64,000 nt of DNA, taken from Metridium senile. Taxonomy: Eukaryota; Cnidaria; Anthozoa; Actiniaria; Metridiidae. Shown here one piece after another: positions 44,307 through 64,000 of this stretch (position 1 is its first letter; each line of letters opens with the position of its first letter). The notes under the pieces were generated by a model, which had not been told where the DNA came from, ran no database searches, and saw nothing but the letters and a program-made list of their open reading frames with translations. The DNA lies in NCBI GenBank assembly GCA_949775045.1, contig OX459101.1:12450347-12514346 (forward strand), in the 5' to 3' direction. The translations under genes were made by a program, and so were the position numbers.

Positions 44307-47300
44307 ATGTCTACCAGAGCGATAGATTTTAATTCTTCCGTCTATGCCAAGACAAAAAGCTTTCTAGCAAAGGAAAATGCTGCTTCGATCGCAAGAGCAA
44401 AAGAAAGTCGAAAGCAAGTCATCGCTCCTCCATCGGGGGTCAAAAGCTCTTGGACGCCGATAAAACAAGATTTAAACGAAAAGGTTTGCACTAAAAGCCT
44501 ATTTGTAAATGATATGATGTTGTAAAATGATATTGTGATGTTTTGACGTGTTTTTGTTGTTCTGTTTTAGCTTTTTGACGAACGTAAAGAGTTGGTCGGA
44601 AACTGGGTAGGCGACTTTGTATATGTAAACATGTTTATGTACACTATATAAAGCGAGATTACCTTGGTTTTAAGGTTTTAGTTACTTTGTGAAAAATTAG
44701 TCAATAGTTTGTTATGCTTTAAGTGTTTATCTTTGGGTAAGTTATAGCTTTTTTGAAGATGTACACGTGTATATAGGCTTATATTAATTCGATCACAAAA
44801 CTGCAAAATTCTCACCTTATTAATATCGATTTGACACCTAGGTTGTCCAAGGTGTTAGATTATTCCAAGATGCTAAGGCATTATGGGCATACATACCTAA
44901 ACAAAAACGTTTAAGGTGATTACCTACAATCATTTATCATAATTTATAATTGCTGTTTGTCTTTGATCAAATGAGTATTGCCCTGGACAACCTTTTTGAA
45001 ATAGGTATACGTACATACTGTCCAAACATTCCCCATTGTCTTTGAATTCCAATCTTATAATCACCTTTATATTTAATTTTAGATATTTATTAATTATTAT
45101 GTCCTTTGCAGTTTGATAGATGGTCTGATTCTCAGCGGAGAACAATTCTTGAAATCTTGGTTTCTAAAAGCAAACAGCCTCAGCTACAGTATACGTTCTC
45201 TTTACTGGACCAATATATTCCTGTAACACATGTAGACTTCACTAGAAAACTACCAAGAGTTATAGCAGTGTATATATTCTCTTTCCTTGATCCTCGGAGT
45301 CTGTGCCGATGCTCGCAAGTCTGTTGGTATTGGAAGTATATATCTGAACTTGATCAAATTTGGATGCCGAAGTGTGTGAAGTTTAACTGGATGTTGCCAT
45401 TTGTACCAAGTCCATTTGAACAAGGGGTATGGAAGAGGCATTATCTTGAATGTGTTAAAGGACTTCAGTATATGAGACCAAAGGTAAATTAAAATATCTC
45501 TGTAAAAATGCAAATTTATCTATTAAATAAATTTAATAATTTGTAAAAAATAATGATTTTGTTTATAAATATGTTTGTGTGGGCTAATGATTTTATAATA
45601 AAGTGAATAACAAGAAGTTTAACTATCAAGTTTATGTTTATGTTTTTCATTTGACAGCTATAACTTGCTCATTGCAGTATGTATGTTTTCACCAAAATTA
45701 TTCAAATCTTTTGGGAATAAGATTTCTTTGTCTTTTTATTTCGGATCAAAATGATCAATCGAAGTAGAAATAATTGGAGCACAGCCCTATTCGCAGAGGT
45801 TTTGAATTGGCTGGAAATATACAGCAAATTAGGTCTATTGTAAATTAGTCTAGTACACAACATTACATATGTGTTCTAAATTGTTCTGGATGCTTTAATA
45901 GAATGGTCTGTTCAATTACACAACATAAACAATTTATTTTCTTTGCTAGTCTCCACCACCCACACTACCTCAAAGTGTACATGATAGACCCCTAGAGAAG
46001 AGAAGTACAAGTATGACGAATCTCAGCTCAAGAAAACTCTCCAAAAAAGGAAGCAGTAATGCTCCCTGGAAATCTACAACAGCAAAACCTACTGAGATAG
46101 CATGGAAAGCAACAAGAGAGGGGCCTGTACTTGGATGCAGGTAAATTGGGTTGGTTTGTTGGTGGATTGATTGGCTGGCTGGTTGGCTGGCTGGTTGGTT
46201 GGCTGGTTGCCTGGTTTGCTGGTCGATTGGTTGTTTAGTTGGTTGGTTTGCTGGTTGATTTGTTGTTTAGTTGGTTGGTTTGATGGGTGGTTGGTTGGTT
46301 GATTAGTTGGTTGGTTGCAGTTGGTTGTTTGGGTAGTTGGTTGGTTGGTTGTATTCCAGTGTATTGGTTTTTGGTTTGTTTGGGTGCCTGTTTGGTTGGT
46401 TGGTTGGTAGTCTAATTTGTTGGTTGGTTGGTTTGTTGAGGGTTGATTGTTTGTTTGGAAGGTAGGTTACGTTGGATGGCTGGCTGGCTGGCTCGCTGGT
46501 TGGTTTTATTGATTGGTTTGTTGGTTGGTTTATTGTCTAGTTGGTTGATAGGTTGGTTTGCTGGTTGGTTAGTTTATTGGCTGTCTGGTTGGTTAGTTAA
46601 TTGTTTGTTTGGTAGATGGTAGTTTTGTTTTTTGTTGGTTGCTGGTTGATTTCATTGGTTGGTACTACAATATACCCTTATTGACTGGTCCCGAGGGAAA
46701 CAGTTAGTTTTGTTTCCCGAGAATCTCAATGTTTCCCGAGGCTCAGGCAAAATGATTAGCTATATAACAATAACTAATAGTATTGGACCTGGTATATTTG
46801 TAGACGGTGCCACATGTCTACCCATACAATAGATGATGACACAGCTCACTCACATGCAGAACATCCTAAAAAGACAAGCGTGGGTGCAAAGAACAAACCA
46901 AGAATACGACCTGCATCGGTAAACACCTCAACCAGTCATCTTTAACAATCATAAATCATAAATCTTACACAAATTGCATGAATCTTCACAAAACAATAGA
47001 TTCATGCATCAAGTCAAGACTGGAGTGAATAAATCCTATACATTCACTGTATTGTATCCACCCCTGCCTTGATCATCATGATCAGTGAAATGAATTCAGC
47101 AAAGGTCTATGTTTTTCCTCTATTTATATTCTTCTATCCTGAGGAAACAGACATTCTTTCGCTCATCTTCCCCCTGCAAACTGAAGCCACCTACAGGAAT
47201 AACGACAACAACATATGGGGATAGGTCATTTTCTGCTGTCGCCCCAAAATTATGGAACAATTTACCTGAATCTATAAAAAGTGCCCCATCACTTGATCGT

Positions 47301-47453
47301 TTTAAAACTTTATTGAAAACACATTTATTTCTTAGTGACATTTAAGTATTTTAAATCTTCATCGTATATTTACGCACATTAATTTTATCACTATAATCAT
47401 GTTTTACATAAGCGCACTGGGACATATGTATAGTGCGCTATAAAAGAACTTAC

Positions 47454-47546
<93 letters not shown>

Positions 47547-48950
47547 ACTAGTTTCGCAGGGGAAGAGGTTGAGTGGAAGAATGTGTGCTTTCTCAGGATA
47601 ATCTTTTAATCAATGAAAATTCTTCCTCATCTTCTTCAATCTTCGTCATCATTCATTGTTGGAAAATCTTTTCTTGTACAATCTTCTTCTTTTTCATTTC
47701 TCTTTATTATTGTTAACTTATATCATTCTCTTCTTTTTCTTCTTCTACTTATTTTCCGTTTTTATCTTTGTTTAAATATTTGTTTGTTTCAAATTGACTT
47801 TGTATTTGCTATATTTTTGCAGGCTTCATTTGCTCCAGAGTCTGAGAGTACAGGATCAAAGTTTGATACAAGAGGTGGAAGGCCTGATTGGGCTGTACAA
47901 TCAACGATATCTCCTGTATCGGCTAAACGACCACCACCTCCTGTAGTCAGACCATCATTAGAAACACTGGGAGGGAAACGAGAATCACGGCACTTACCAA
48001 GTAAGGGATGGCCTATTGATGGGGGTAATACAATGATGGGGATAGTTATGGTAGTCGTGGTGATGGTAATGATGACAGTGGTGGTGGTGATGATGATGAT
48101 GATTGTGGTGGTAATGATGATGGTGATGATGACGGTGGTACTTATGGTAGCCGTGGTGATGGTAATGATGATTGAGGTGATGGCTATGATGATGATGGTG
48201 GTGATGATGATGATGGTGGTGATGGTGGTGATGATGGTGGTGATGATGATGGTGATGATGGTGATGATGATGGTGGTGATGGTGATAATGATGGTGGTGG
48301 TGATGATGGTGATGATGATGATGATTATGGTGGGGATGGTGATGATAGTGGTGATACTCCAGTTTCATATTATCTAGCACCACTTTACTATTTGACAAAA
48401 GGTGCCTTTGTATAGGGATAACCCTGATTCAGTGAAAATTCAAATGTGATTTCTATTGTTAAGCGATAGCATTTGTCTGTGTTTTGCATTGAATTTGTGA
48501 ATATTTTAGGAACAAATCGAGGCTTAGCCTGTGCAAATGCACCTTTTGTCAAAAGTATAATGAGAAAAAGTATGATGAATAAAATGAGGAAAAATAAAAG
48601 AAAGATGGTGATCTTTACAAATAATGATCACTGAACACAAAAAAAATCATAATTTACAGAAAAAAAATATTTTAAGACATTGTTTATAAACACTGTTCAA
48701 GTAAATAAGTTTTTGGCTTCTTTTTAAAAACGTTCACAGATGGTGCTTTTCTTGTCTCTATGAAGATCATAGGGAAGTGATGATGATATAATTATGATAC
48801 TGTTGATGATGATGATTATGATTGACATTGATAATATAAAATAGACAATACTCTAAATACATCTTTGATTCTATTTCAGCTCATGACTTGTTCCCAAGCC
48901 AGCCATGGAGAAAACCTGCAGACTATGATTCTGACGATGACCTGACATGA
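44307..48950 (+). CDS. FBXO16: F-box only protein 16-like
   Basis: Seven exons: 44307-44483, 44571-44606, 45112-45483, 45950-46140, 46804-46918, 47823-48000 and 48880-48950. They sum to 1140 nt and a 379 aa product, all boundaries GT/AG and in phase. The 36 nt exon encodes LFDERKELVGNW and runs into FDRWSDSQRR, the characteristic FBXO16 lead-in. The F-box (about 116-160) reads LPRVIAVYIFSFLDPRSLC followed by CWYWKYISELDQIW, and should bind SKP1 in an SCF ubiquitin ligase. The C-terminal half is disordered and basic with SRKLSKKGS and a Pro-rich run, and ends YDSDDDLT. It is longer than the roughly 290 aa human protein, mostly in this tail. Introns 4 and 5 hold a TTGG-rich repeat and a CR1-like LINE end; intron 6 holds a GATGGT repeat that makes long false open frames. 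Confidence 0.88.
46150..46670. repeat. TTGG-rich repeat in F-box intron 4
   Basis: Degenerate GGTTGGTTGGCTGGCTGG run of about 520 bp. Confidence 0.9.
47130..47450 (+). mobile_element. CR1-like LINE 3' end in F-box intron 5
   Basis: Frame with TYGDRSFSAVAPKLWNNLPE and FKTLLKTHLF, stop at 47345, then a 3' UTR ending GTGCGCTATAAAAGAACTTA before a long (ATT)n. Confidence 0.85.
47451..47546. repeat. (TTA)n microsatellite
   Basis: About 32 perfect units directly after the LINE tail. Confidence 0.95.
48010..48358. repeat. (GATGGT)n tract in F-box intron 6
   Basis: Simple repeat starting right after the donor at 48001. It generates a poly-His frame on minus and a poly-Met/Val frame on plus, neither real. 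Confidence 0.95.
48353..48553. mobile_element. Short dispersed repeat, copy 2
   Basis: Partner of 6219-6432. Confidence 0.6.
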
Positions 48951-49009
48951 AATATTAACCCTGCTTCTTATATCAATTTTATATATTCTATTGTTCATGA
49001 CTGTCTAGC

Positions 49010-50222
49010 CTCTCATACATGTACACTGCATCAAAGTATACAAATATATTTGGACATCTGTTATAGACTGACTAGCCTCTCATACATGTACACTGCATCA
49101 AAGTATACAAATATATTTGGACATCTGTTATAGACTGACTAGCCTCTCATGCATGTACACTGCATCAAAGTATACAAATATATTTGGACATCTGTTATAG
49201 ACTGACTAGCCTCTCATACATGCATGTACACTGCATCAAAGTATACAAATATATTTGGACATCTGTTATAGACTGACTAGACTCTCATACATGTACACTG
49301 AATCAAAGTATAGATATGGATTTGGACATTTATTATAGACTGACTAGCCTCTCATACATGTGCACTGCATCAAAGTATAGACATTGATTTGGACATCTGT
49401 TATAGACTGACTAGCCTCTCATACATGTACACTGCATCAAAGTATAGACATTGATTTGGACATCTATTATAGACTGACTAACCTCTTATACATTTACACT
49501 GAATCAAAATATAGATATGGATTTGGACATCTGTTATAGACTGACTAGCCTCTCATACATGCACACCTTATCAAAATATACAGCAACCAATTTTAACAAT
49601 CATTTTTGTTCTTGACTGACTAGTAATTTTAATAACGTTTTTTTCTGGACTGACTAGCCTCTCTTACATGCACACTCAATCAAAATATAGAAATAGATTT
49701 GAATATCTATTATAGAGACTGAATAGCCTCTCATACATGTACACTGAATCAAAATATATCCCAATTTTACTAATAATTATTGTTCTTGACTGACTAGCCT
49801 CTCATACATGTCAATTTGAATAACGTTTTTTCTGGACTGACTAGCCTCTCATGCGTGTACACTGAATCAAAATATAGCAACTAAAAAACTAAAGGATATT
49901 ATGTACTTATTGACTGACTAGCCTCTCATGCATGTCAATTTGAATAACTTTTTCTGGACTGACTAGCCTCTCATGCGTGTACACTGAATCAAAATATAGC
50001 AACTAAAAAACTAAAGGATATTATGTACTTATTGACTGACTAGCCTCTCATGCATGTCAATTTGAATAACTTTTTCTGGACTGACTAGCCTCTCATGCGT
50101 GTACACTGAATCAAAATATAGCAACTAAAAAACTAAAGGATATTATGTACTTATTGACTGACTAGCCTCTCATGCATGTCAATTTGAATAACTTTTTTTG
50201 GACTGACTAGCCTCTCATACAG
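49010..50222. repeat. Minisatellite in the F-box 3' region
   Basis: Begins with five near-perfect 66 bp units (GACTGACTAGCCTCTCATAC, ATGTACACTGCATCAAAGTA, then TTTGGACATCTGTTATA) and changes to longer composite units of about 125 bp from 49790 on, with AACTAAAAAACTAAAGGATA. GACTGACTAGCCTCTCAT is constant throughout. Confidence 0.93.
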
Positions 50223-50349
50223 TCATGTACTGTCTAATTTATCACAATATTTTTAAAACTTGAAATGGCTGACATGGGTGTAGTAAAATAATGTAAAATT
50301 ATAGTTCTTACAAGTGTAAATAAATTTGTATAAAGATATGTAAAAATAT

Positions 50350-50355
50350 AATAAA
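50350..50355 (+). terminator. Candidate polyadenylation signal for the F-box gene
   Basis: AATAAA after the minisatellite. If used, the 3' UTR would be about 1.4 kb and consist largely of the repeat at 49010-50220. No earlier canonical signal stands out. Confidence 0.3.
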
Positions 50356-50574
50356 ACATAAGGTCTTTTAACACTGGTTGATGGTTGGGCATTTGTTTCA
50401 GTTTAACAAATTTGTATATGGCAGTTGGTGCAAAAACACTAAAATGATAAAAATAACAAAATAGTTACTAACAGTATAGTTGTTCTCATAAACCCATGAA
50501 ACAAAGTGTATTATTTGAAGCGTGCATGATAGTCAAATAACTACGGTGGCCCACAAGGGCAAAACACAACTAAA

Positions 50575-50860
50575 TATTTGGTTGAAAACACAACAATCTT
50601 TCACAGAACACAATAATCTTTCACAGAACATAACAATCTTTCGCAGAATACAACAATCTTTCGCACAACACAACAATCTTTCGCACAACACAACAATCTT
50701 TCGCAGAACACTACTATCTTTCACAGAACACAACAATCTTTCGCAGAACACAACAATCTTTTGCAGAACACAACAATCTTTCGCAGAACACAACAATCTT
50801 TTGCAGAACACAACAATCTTTCACAGAACACAACAATCTTTCACACAACACAACACATAA
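50575..50860. repeat. 18 bp minisatellite
   Basis: About 15 copies of AACACAACAATCTTTCGCAG. Both strands stay open, which produces frames without biological meaning. Confidence 0.95.
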
Positions 50861-51095
50861 AATTGGCCCAAATAATATTATAATCATGCCAATAAGCCTT
50901 GTAGTTTAATAATAGGCCCTTTGTTAAACTGATTGTTTAACAGATTATCTCTGAAATACAAACTATTAAATGGTTCAAATTTGTATCATTCGCACTCTAA
51001 TGAATAGCCTCAATAGCTTGTATTTATAAAGAACAAAGAAAATCAAGGAGGGAGAAATGGTCAAACAAAATAGAGAGAAGGGAGAATCAAAGGCC

Positions 51096-52424
51096 ACCTA
51101 TGGCCAACTCGTGGATCATAATTAGAACATTTTGAAAGCGCTTACAGTTTAGACCGCTCCATTATGATTATGTAATTATTTTCTCGGATTAGCTTGAGAT
51201 GATTTGAAGCGAAAAATAAGTATTCAATGTTGTTGTTTTATTTGTATTTTTTTGGTTGTCGTCCGTTTCCCTTACGGTCCGTCGTTCCCTCAGTCCGTGA
51301 TCCGCTGACAAGTCTGATATTTACCTGGTTCGATCTTCGGTTCGTGCAGAGATACATGCGAGTTCAAAGAGTGTCTAAGAAACAGTGTTATTAAGTTGTT
51401 CTTGCAAAATAAACGCCAGAAAAAGCAAAATAGATAGTCATTGAAGCAATTGGTGTTATATTTGAGGCGATTTGGGCTGTTGGGGTAGTTTTTAGAGAGG
51501 CCGTTTTAGCTGTTTATTTGTTGTTGTCGAGGTCAACCTGGAGGTTTAAAACCGATCACGTTATCTCACATATTGTAAAGAAAGAAATATTACTTTCATC
51601 TACATATACATAGATCGTTAAGTTGAACTACTAGATAATAGGGTGAAGCGATTTAAATTTTGCGAATAAGTTTGTTGTTCTGTGCAAGAAGCTAAGAGCT
51701 CGAGAATCGCCTGTTTCAATCGCCTTTCGAATTTGTACGAATTAATAGTAGTCAATAAAATTAAACTATTGACAGATAAACTGGTTACTTTAATCAAAAA
51801 TATAAAAGAAATAATTACAATAAGCAATATATTTACCCTACAACATCACTAAAACAACTATACTGTTGTTGTCTTCACTTCTAGTGTGTATCGTACTCTC
51901 TAAGAATGCTTACCGGAAATACTGTTAAATATCCAGTAATAACAGCTTCGTCCTTTGTAACTGGTTGTGAATCCATTCCATAGCATTATGAAAGGATGGA
52001 TAAAAAGTAGCTTCTGTTTATAGCAGGGAAGATATCTCGATAAATTTGATCATAATAAGTTGGCTCGCTTAGTTCGCTCGTAAATTGCATGATCTTTAGT
52101 AAAATTCACAGTGACCATTTCCGAAAACATTCGACATAAACTTAGACCATTCACTCTTATAAACTTATGTGTAATTCTACTGCGAATCGTGTGGCGTGAG
52201 CACATAAAATATGAGAGTATTCGCGATTACTTCGACCGAAAAATCATTCCTTCAAATATCCATGTGCTCGAAGTACGCTGACCGAGATCTTGGGGCTCAA
52301 AAGTTTACACTGACGGTCTAGTGAGTGAGCGAGTGAGCGAGTGAGTGAGTGAGTGAGTGACACTTCCGGTTCAAAAGCCCCATCCCAATAACTCGAGGAT
52401 CTTCGATCCACGAGTTAAAAATGG
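51096..52424. mobile_element. Possible TIR element, 1.3 kb
   Basis: The left edge GGCCAACTCGTGGATC mirrors GATCCACGAGTTAAAAATGGC at the right. The flanking sequence (AGGGAGAA before; AGGAAGGATATTTTAATCCC after 52646) matches a continuous stretch at 56880-56960, so 51085-52645 looks inserted. Contains a GAGT repeat near 52320-52360; no transposase. Confidence 0.5.
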
Positions 52425-52463
52425 CTAAGCTGCATATGTAAATCATCGTGTATAATTAAATGC

Positions 52464-52465
<2 letters not shown>

Positions 52466-52555
<90 letters not shown>

Positions 52556-52564
52556 TTTTTATTA

Positions 52565-52639
<75 letters not shown>

Positions 52640-52646
52640 TTATTAG
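52466..52646. repeat. (TTA)n microsatellite
   Basis: About 60 units with a few TTT interruptions. Confidence 0.95.
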
Positions 52647-53365
52647 GAAGGATATTTTAATCCCCTCAGTTTTTACGGTGTTAGAAATTTCATTCTATTA
52701 GCTCTTTCAATGTGAATTTTGTGACAATTCTATTGTTTACCTTTGTGTATTATTTTGTACCTACTATGTGGCATGTGGAGGTTTAAATTTCATGGATATA
52801 TTAATTTATTATTGGTAACTTAGTTATTATAGTATTTGGCAATTATTAGTACATTAGTAGTACTGAATAGTAAGAAGAAAAAAATAAAAAAATAAATAAA
52901 ACAAAAGGCAAACAAAATGGAAAACCATTCTAAATAACAACAATAATAATAATAATTTATTGCTTATATATGAAGGCGCAAATAATTAGCATTTTGGATA
53001 TGATCAAATGTGCCTATAAAAACATTCTATTGACACAATTAAATATAGAAATTAATAAAGTATGTTAAAATATAAATATAAAAACTTATATATAACAAAA
53101 ACGTCAGTAAAATCTAATATAAATATGTTCATAAATGAAATATATATATTTTTTGCATAGCGTGAAATTTAAACTGTCTATTGTTCGTAGCAAGCGAAAG
53201 CTTGTTTAAAAAAGAAAAGTTTTAACTAAAGTCTTAAATTTTGATAAGTTTAGCCTTAGATATAATAATTAAAATAAATACAAACGCTAAAATTATTACA
53301 ACGTTTCGACATCGTCAGATGTCATTATCAAGTGATTTTATTAATAAGATTACAAGTAAATAAGT

Positions 53366-53866
53366 ACTATGCATCCCAGTAGACCGTGACACCCTCGAAA
53401 TTTTATCGCGACCCGTCGATACGAAAAATTGATCACGTGATGGACTTTTTATGTACCACGTGATGATATTCTTCTGTACCACGTGAACAACATTTTTCGT
53501 TTGGCGCGGGTTCACATACGATCTTCGATCGAATCATAGTGATCAAATCTTCCCACGGCTTCACTTATACTAGTACTTGAAATACTACTTTTGTTTGGCG
53601 CTTATACGTTGAAGGCAAAGATTCTCCGTATATATACGTTGAAGGCAAAGATTCTCTAGTATAAATGAAGCCGTGGGAAGATTCGATCATTATGATTCGA
53701 TCGAAGATCGTATGTGAACCCGCGCCAAACGAAAAATGTTGTTCACGTGGTACAGAAGTATATCATCACGTGGTACATAAAAAGTGCATCACGTGATCAA
53801 TTTTTTGTATCGACGGGTCGCGATAAAATTTCGAGGTTGTCACGGTCTACTGGGATGCATAGTATA
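53366..53866. mobile_element. Long hairpin MITE, 500 bp
   Basis: Arms of about 200 bp, nearly perfect: CTATGCATCCCAGTAGACCG on the left and complement on the right; arms hold ATCGCGACCCGTCGATACG, several CACGTG boxes and GAACCCGCGCCAAACG. A small duplicated loop (ACGTTGAAGGCAAAGATTCT twice) separates them. Confidence 0.92.
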
Positions 53867-54587
53867 GACTAATAAAGATATGCTACATTGATTATGTACA
53901 ATAGAGTGGAATAAATTAAGTGAAGAGTTTTGCTTTGATCGAGTCTGTCTGAATGTTTAGGTTGGGTGATTTTTCCTTTATCATCAACATTTCATAAACT
54001 AGGCAGTCAAATTTAGTTTTACATTTTTTTTAAAGATGAAATAAAGTCTTAAAGATGTTGAAATTGTTTTAGATCTTTTATTGGTTGGAAGCATAGAGTT
54101 TGGGCTGCAGCCTCAAATGCCCTTGCCCAGTGTCTTCTTAGTTTTCACTCTTGGAGGCATCGGCAACGTTTCTGCAGTGCTGTATGTGGACCTTGTTCTT
54201 TTAGCTTAATCAAGTCACTTTTAAGTCACTTTTTTTCATTTTATTTAAAAATACGTTGGTGCAAGTCCATTGATTGCCTTGAATATGTAATCATTAAAAT
54301 TTTAAATTCAATCCTGAAGGAGACAGGTAGACTTGCCCAAGTCGAACTCGTTTATCACAGGACTAGTGAGCGAAGTTTGTTCCAGTAACGAGCGAAGCGA
54401 GCCAGTAAGTTGAGCGCGAAACGAGCTACGAGCCCGTTTATCACAGGACTAGTGAGCGAAGTTTGTTCCAGTAACGAGCGAAGCGAGCCAGGCAACCTAT
54501 GTAGTGAATGTAATACTGGAGTTATATGGCTGTATATCGTGGAGTACAATAGATGAGCCGAGAAGCACTATTTTGTACACGTTGAAT

Positions 54588-58669
<4,082 letters not shown>

Positions 58670-58702
58670 TTATTATTATTATTATTATCATCATCATCAT
58701 CA

Positions 58703-58767
<65 letters not shown>
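58670..58767. repeat. (TTA)n with TCA interruptions
   Basis: Lies between retroelement copies 3 and 4. Confidence 0.95.
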
Positions 58768-60493
58768 GACTCTTTATTGAAGCTACTTGTTTTTCTATTT
58801 ACAACTTTGCGTGAATAAATTATTCCTGGGCTAAGCTGTTAAGGGGGAGGCAGTCTTTAGCTTTAGTCCTCAATCATTCCTTTGTCATTTTTCTTGTGAT
58901 GTTATGTATCATATTGGTAGAATGTTTTTACTATCTCAGTATTTTGGGATATAATCCATTTTTGGCTTTTCATAAGTAGATAACTTCCTTCTTCTTTGTC
59001 GCCTAGTGTAATATGTTGGATAATTTCTGATTGAAGGCTTTGGTGATAATTGCTGAGAAAGTCGAATACTAAGTTGACTTGGACGACCTTGTGGCTCGGG
59101 TATAACTCTTTGATTCCACTTCGTAGTTCTCTATACTTGTCTTGCTTTTCACTGCTTCTCTCCATGATCTACTGAACACACTGTACCCTCTAACAAAAGC
59201 CATTGTTGTCTTCCCTTGTCATAGATTGCCATATCGATTTTGTTGGCGTGGTTACTGGGGGCCTTTTTCAGGTGGAACTGCGTGTTCCACATAACTTTGA
59301 CTTTATCATTTTCCACCATTAGCTGTGGTGTACTTTGCTCATAGCATGGTCTGGAGTGATCATTTTCAAGACCATACATATTCAGGAGATAATGATAAAA
59401 AGGTCTTAGCATTTTGTCGTGTCTCGATGTATATAGACTTTGCGCGATCTGTGAACAGCTGCATAACACGTGAGTGCATGACTGATTCTTTGCTTCCTTT
59501 GCACATTCGGCATTTGGTGTCTTCTATTGGTTGTTGTAGTTTGTTTTTCTTGTACAACTTCGTTGGTAGTAGTTGCTGTCTTATATTAGTGTTGACGCTA
59601 TATACCACATCTGGTATATTTTTCCACTTCTGAAACACTATCAGACTATCAGATGAGATGTTATTGTCTTTGTTTTGTATCGTTGTCAATGCACCAAGCC
59701 ACTTCTGTTCTTCTCCTTCTTTCCTTAGTTTGTTATGTCTTGCAGTGGTAAGGAATCCTGTTATATATTTAGGGCTAGATTGTTCAACCTCTAGTGATAC
59801 TTCCTCGTTGGTCATGGTCGTCTTTGTATTGTCAAACAAACATGTTATGTTGAGTTCTTCAGCGTATTTCTGCGCGTCTTTCAGAACCGATTTAAATCTC
59901 TTCGTTGCCTTTCTTTCTTCAAATCTTCTTACTAGGTCTATTCTTGGGTCTTGGTTTCTTGCTATGTAATTAGCTACTTTGATATTTGTTTCTTTATATG
60001 TCATTTCTACTTGCTTGAAGCCTTTTCCTCCCATGTTACAGGGTAAGTACATTAGCTTAGTTGATTCGCTTGTATGTAATCCACCATTCTCTTGAACAAT
60101 TCTTCTTGTTTCTCTGTCAAGTTGTTTAAGGTCGCTTATGAGCCAGTCAGATGTCCACATGTGGTACATTAACACAGGGATGGCAAATGTGTTGGTTGCT
60201 TTTATTTTTCTTGGTATTGAGATGTTTGAAGACCATAGTACACTTAACCTCTTTAGGTATTCTTCACTGGCGTACTTGTAAACTTCTTTATCGAGTTGTG
60301 TGAAGTTTTCAAATTTTCCAAGAAATTTGTATTGGTCATTGGTATCTATCACATGGATAGTGTCTATTGTTGTCTTTTGTTGAATTGTGCGTCTTCCAAG
60401 ATAGCTTAGAAGATTATCTATGCATCCCATAGCTCCCGATCTGCATCCTCTTTGATCAATTTGCAATATTTGATGGCAGATTTCGTGTTTCTC
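58768..60493 (-). pseudogene. R2/R4-type retrotransposon copy 3, internally deleted
   Basis: On minus it opens with an early RT motif (QRGCRSGAMGCIDNLL) and jumps straight to the post-RT region (YKFLGKFEN), so the catalytic palm is gone. It continues with WKNIPDVVYSV, a CCHC knuckle (CRMCKGSKES), and after a frameshift near 59370-59470 with the endonuclease part (KIDMAIYDK, LLLEGTVCSVD), stop at 58902. 3' UTR ends CAATAAAGAGTCAATAATAA. Confidence 0.88.

Positions 60494-60527
<34 letters not shown>
60494..60527. repeat. (TTA)n microsatellite
   Basis: About 11 units, between copies 2 and 3. Confidence 0.95.

Positions 60528-64000
<3,473 letters not shown>

Noticed and set aside
47613..48398. 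Long frames on both strands (254 aa plus; poly-His minus)
   Set aside because: Only 47823-48000 is an exon (F-box gene). The rest is intron and GATGGT repeat, which stays open in several frames.
51618..51827. 69 aa minus frame (KFERRLKQAILELL)
   Set aside because: No homologous motif, no paired exon, and it lies within the probable TIR element 51096-52424.

Overview
This is nuclear DNA of a non-vertebrate animal. The genes have introns with GT/AG boundaries, coding density is low and base composition is AT-rich. A large share of the window is microsatellites, minisatellites, palindromic miniature transposons, tRNA-derived SINEs and broken non-LTR retrotransposons. The repeat landscape (many foldback elements, restriction-endonuclease-type retroelements) reminds me of cnidarian genomes, but I cannot prove the phylum from the sequence.

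Five protein-coding genes can be assembled by joining exons in phase. (1) 15897 down to the window start, minus strand: a long coiled-coil protein with a basic Ser/Gly-rich head, 3' end outside the window. (2) 17015-20427, plus: LDAH, the lipid-droplet-associated serine hydrolase, two exons, 322 aa. Genes 1 and 2 are head-to-head about 1.1 kb apart. (3) 36526 down to 23356, minus: a nine-exon gene for a predicted secreted protein of 1702 aa. It joins a signal peptide, a Pro/Gln-rich repeat, a complete SGNH (GDSL-type) hydrolase, an RRR processing site, one granulin domain and a tail of about 1100 residues rich in Lys, His, Ser-Gly and Asp/Glu. This is the most unusual gene here. (4) 42519 down to 39294, minus: a two-pore-domain potassium channel of 305 aa, three exons. 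(5) 44307-48950, plus: an FBXO16-like F-box protein of 379 aa, seven exons. Genes 4 and 5 are also divergent.

From 49 kb to the end there is no cellular gene that I recognise. The 3' region of the F-box gene is a minisatellite. After it come TIR elements and a stack of four 5'-truncated R2/R4-type non-LTR retrotransposons, all on the minus strand, each running directly into a (TAA)n tract. One of them is split by a 3.4 kb transposon with about 0.75 kb inverted arms and a TTAA target duplication. Removing that transposon restores an open frame, so the order of insertion can be read from the sequence. The genes show no common pathway; the window looks like ordinary gene neighbours in a repeat-rich genome.
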